Positions 62,603-64,000 of a DNA stretch of 64,000 nt are shown piece by piece (the stretch's first letter is position 1; each line of letters starts with the position of its first letter). Under the pieces are notes generated by a model that worked only from the letters and a program-made list of their open reading frames with translations, was not told the origin of the DNA and did not search any database. Source of the DNA: Azoarcus_F sp048158365 (GTDB lineage: Bacteria; Pseudomonadota; Gammaproteobacteria; Burkholderiales; Rhodocyclaceae); the NCBI GenBank assembly GCA_048158365.1, contig JBLLNL010000001.1; one strand, 5' to 3'. A program made the position numbers and the translations under genes.

Positions 62603-63307
62603 ATGCCCATTTTTCGCAACGCACAATTCGAGATTTCCATTGCCAAGCCCTCCGGGCTGCCGCCGCCCAAAGGAGCGGAAATCGCGTTTGCGGGGCGATC
62701 GAATGCCGGGAAGTCGAGTGCGATCAATACGCTTGCCGGGCACACCCGGCTCGCGTTCGTATCCAAGACCCCCGGACGCACGCAGCTGATCAATTTCTTT
62801 CGGCTCAACTCCGGCGCCGCACTGGTCGATCTGCCCGGCTATGGTTATGCAAAGGTTCCGGAGAGCATTCGTCGTCAGTGGCAGAATCTGCTCGAGACCT
62901 ACCTGCGCAGCCGTGAGAACCTGATCGGCCTGGTGCTCATCATGGATTCGCGTCATCCGCTCACACCGCTGGACCGTCAGATGATCGGATGGTTCGCACC
63001 GTCTGGGCGCCCGATGCACATCCTGCTGACCAAGTGCGACAAGCTTTCGCGCAACCAGGCCAGTGCGGCCAGGGCCTTCGTTCAGCGCGAGCTCGCCGAC
63101 ATGGGTTCGCAGGTCAGCGTTCAACTGTTCTCCAGCCTGAAGAGGATCGGTGCCGACGAAGTCGAGCAGGTCGTGGCGGGCTGGTTGGGCCTGGGAGACG
63201 TTGCTGCACAATCCGCCATGGTCGAGGAGGTCGCCGGATCCGTCACGGAAAAAGAAAGACCCCGGGTCAAAGGGGAAGAAGACCCGGGGTCAAACGCCTC
63301 ATCATGA
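62603..63307 (+). CDS. engB: Ribosome biogenesis GTP-binding protein EngB (YihA/YsxC)
   Basis: 234 residues. G1 FAGRSNAGKSSAINTLAGHT, G2 KTPGRTQLINFF, G3 DLPGYGYAKV, G4 LTKCDKLSRN. Needed for 50S assembly. The last 20 or so codons (after EEVAGSVTEK) are polar and overlie a GC-rich hairpin. A TATAAT at about 62527 lies upstream. Confidence 0.95.
   Translation: MPIFRNAQFEISIAKPSGLPPPKGAEIAFAGRSNAGKSSAINTLAGHTRLAFVSKTPGRTQLINFFRLNSGAALVDLPGYGYAKVPESIRRQWQNLLETYLRSRENLIGLVLIMDSRHPLTPLDRQMIGWFAPSGRPMHILLTKCDKLSRNQASAARAFVQRELADMGSQVSVQLFSSLKRIGADEVEQVVAGWLGLGDVAAQSAMVEEVAGSVTEKERPRVKGEEDPGSNASS
63258..63291. repeat. GC hairpin at the 3' end of engB
   Basis: GACCCCGGGT (63258-63267) and ACCCGGGGTC (63282-63291), 10-bp stem, lie inside the engB reading frame; GACCC(C/G)GGGTCAAA also reads as a direct repeat. 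It may be a terminator or small mobile palindrome that extends the C-terminus. Confidence 0.55.
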
Positions 63308-63471
63308 AGGCACCCGCTCAGGGAGGGAAAGCGGGGGATGGCTTGGCTCATCCGAACATTGAGATTTTGCAGGGCGTTCGAAGTTCCCGAGTGCCGTGCT
63401 CCAGTTACAACGATTTGTAAGCCTGCGATCGGTCGATCCGATCCGTAACCTGAATCGAGGAATGCAAGACT

Positions 63472-64000
63472 ATGCGAGCCCCCGGCCATTTTCCCACGAC
63501 CCGGATGCGACGTATGAGACGCGACGACTTTTCGCGTCGATTGATGCGTGAATCCCGACTGTCCAGCGACGATTTGATCTACCCGGTGTTCGTGCTCGAT
63601 GGCGCGTCCCGCACCGAGGCGGTGCCGTCCATGCCTGGCGTGAATCGGGTCACGCTCGACCGTTTGTATGCGGTGGCCGAGGAAATGCTCGAACTCGGTG
63701 TGCCGGCGATGGCGCTGTTCCCGGTCATCGATGTCGCGGACAAGACGCCCGGCGCAGAAGAGGCCTGGAATCCCGAAGGGTTGGTGCCGCGCGTGGTTCA
63801 GGGCCTGAAGGCGCGCTTTCCGGAACTTGGCGTGATCACCGACGTCGCCCTCGACCCCTACACCAGCCATGGGCAGGACGGGCTGATCGCGCCGGACGAT
63901 CCATCCGGCTACGTGCTCAACGACGAGACGCTGGAGGCGCTGGCCAAACAGGCGCTGTGCCACGCGCAGGCCGGTGCGGATGTCGTTGCGCCGTCCGATA
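63472..64000 (+). CDS. hemB: Porphobilinogen synthase HemB (3' end outside window)
   Basis: 176 residues visible. RRMRRDDFSRRLMRESRLSS, DLIYPVFVLDG, MPGVNRVTLDRL, and the metal/active-site region ITDVALDPYTSHGQDGLI. Condenses two ALA molecules to porphobilinogen in heme synthesis. GAGG lies about 11 bases upstream of the ATG. Confidence 0.95.
   Translation, partial: MRAPGHFPTTRMRRMRRDDFSRRLMRESRLSSDDLIYPVFVLDGASRTEAVPSMPGVNRVTLDRLYAVAEEMLELGVPAMALFPVIDVADKTPGAEEAWNPEGLVPRVVQGLKARFPELGVITDVALDPYTSHGQDGLIAPDDPSGYVLNDETLEALAKQALCHAQAGADVVAPSD

Noticed and set aside
63409..63450. TGTAAG before hemB
   Set aside because: The box reads TGTAAGCC and no CGAC follows after 14 or 15 bases.

Overview
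The window is high-GC, densely packed DNA from a gammaproteobacterium. Gene order and protein types (lptD-surA-pdxA-rsmA beside amgK, a Calvin-type transketolase/gap/pgk/fba/prk set, cytochrome c4, arsenosugar genes) suggest a Chromatiales-like, sulfur-oxidising or formerly autotrophic lineage. That placement is inferred from gene content only. I saw no rRNA, tRNA, insertion sequence, prophage or CRISPR array.

Layout. 1-7 kb: cell-envelope and rRNA maturation genes (partial amgK; lptD, surA, pdxA, rsmA). 7-18 kb: mixed housekeeping genes (xth, an M3 peptidase, purC, an MFS carrier, OmpA lipoprotein) plus a scar at 8.0-8.85 kb, where the C-terminal half of a CbbR-like LysR regulator abuts the broken C-terminus of a CbbO/NorD-type VWA protein. 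18-23 kb: an arsenosugar-type operon (arsS, VTT-flavoprotein fusion, two glycosyltransferases) with overlapping start/stop codons. 23-40 kb: an unusual redox/sulfur/envelope region (DUF3047, flavoproteins, glutathione enzymes, YeeE/YedE, DUF302, patatin, TlpA, EF-hand protein, phosphoesterase, Na+/solute symporter, papain-like hydrolase, ECF sigma with a small zinc anti-sigma, HD-GYP, and a c-type cytochrome flanked by two Cys-rich NPCAA-repeat arrays). 41-51.7 kb: fumC and a carbon-metabolism block (fba, pgk, gap, tkt, prk, IMPase) with two more gene remnants between fumC and fba. 51.7-64 kb: rsmE, polyphosphate:AMP phosphotransferase, argA, a GGDEF protein, yggX, phoU, rpiA, moeA, a DUF455 protein, cytochrome c4, engB and partial hemB.

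The main discovery candidate is a regulon. Eight intergenic sites between 22.8 and 39.1 kb, on both strands, share a -35-like TGTAAGGA/TGTAAGTT (one AGTAAGGT) and a -10-like CGAC box, spaced 14 or 15 bases apart, each facing a gene. The ECF sigma gene at 35.6-36.2 kb lies inside the same territory and is the natural candidate to read them. The inferred regulon joins the arsenosugar operon, DUF3047 plus flavoprotein, patatin/DUF302/YeeE, EF-hand/TlpA, phosphoesterase, symporter, NPCAA-repeat cytochrome and DUF3179 genes.

The second theme is loss. The cbbR/cbbO scar looks like a deletion that removed everything between a divergent regulator and the last gene of a RuBisCO-type operon, while phosphoribulokinase and the rest of the Calvin-type genes remain intact in the window.
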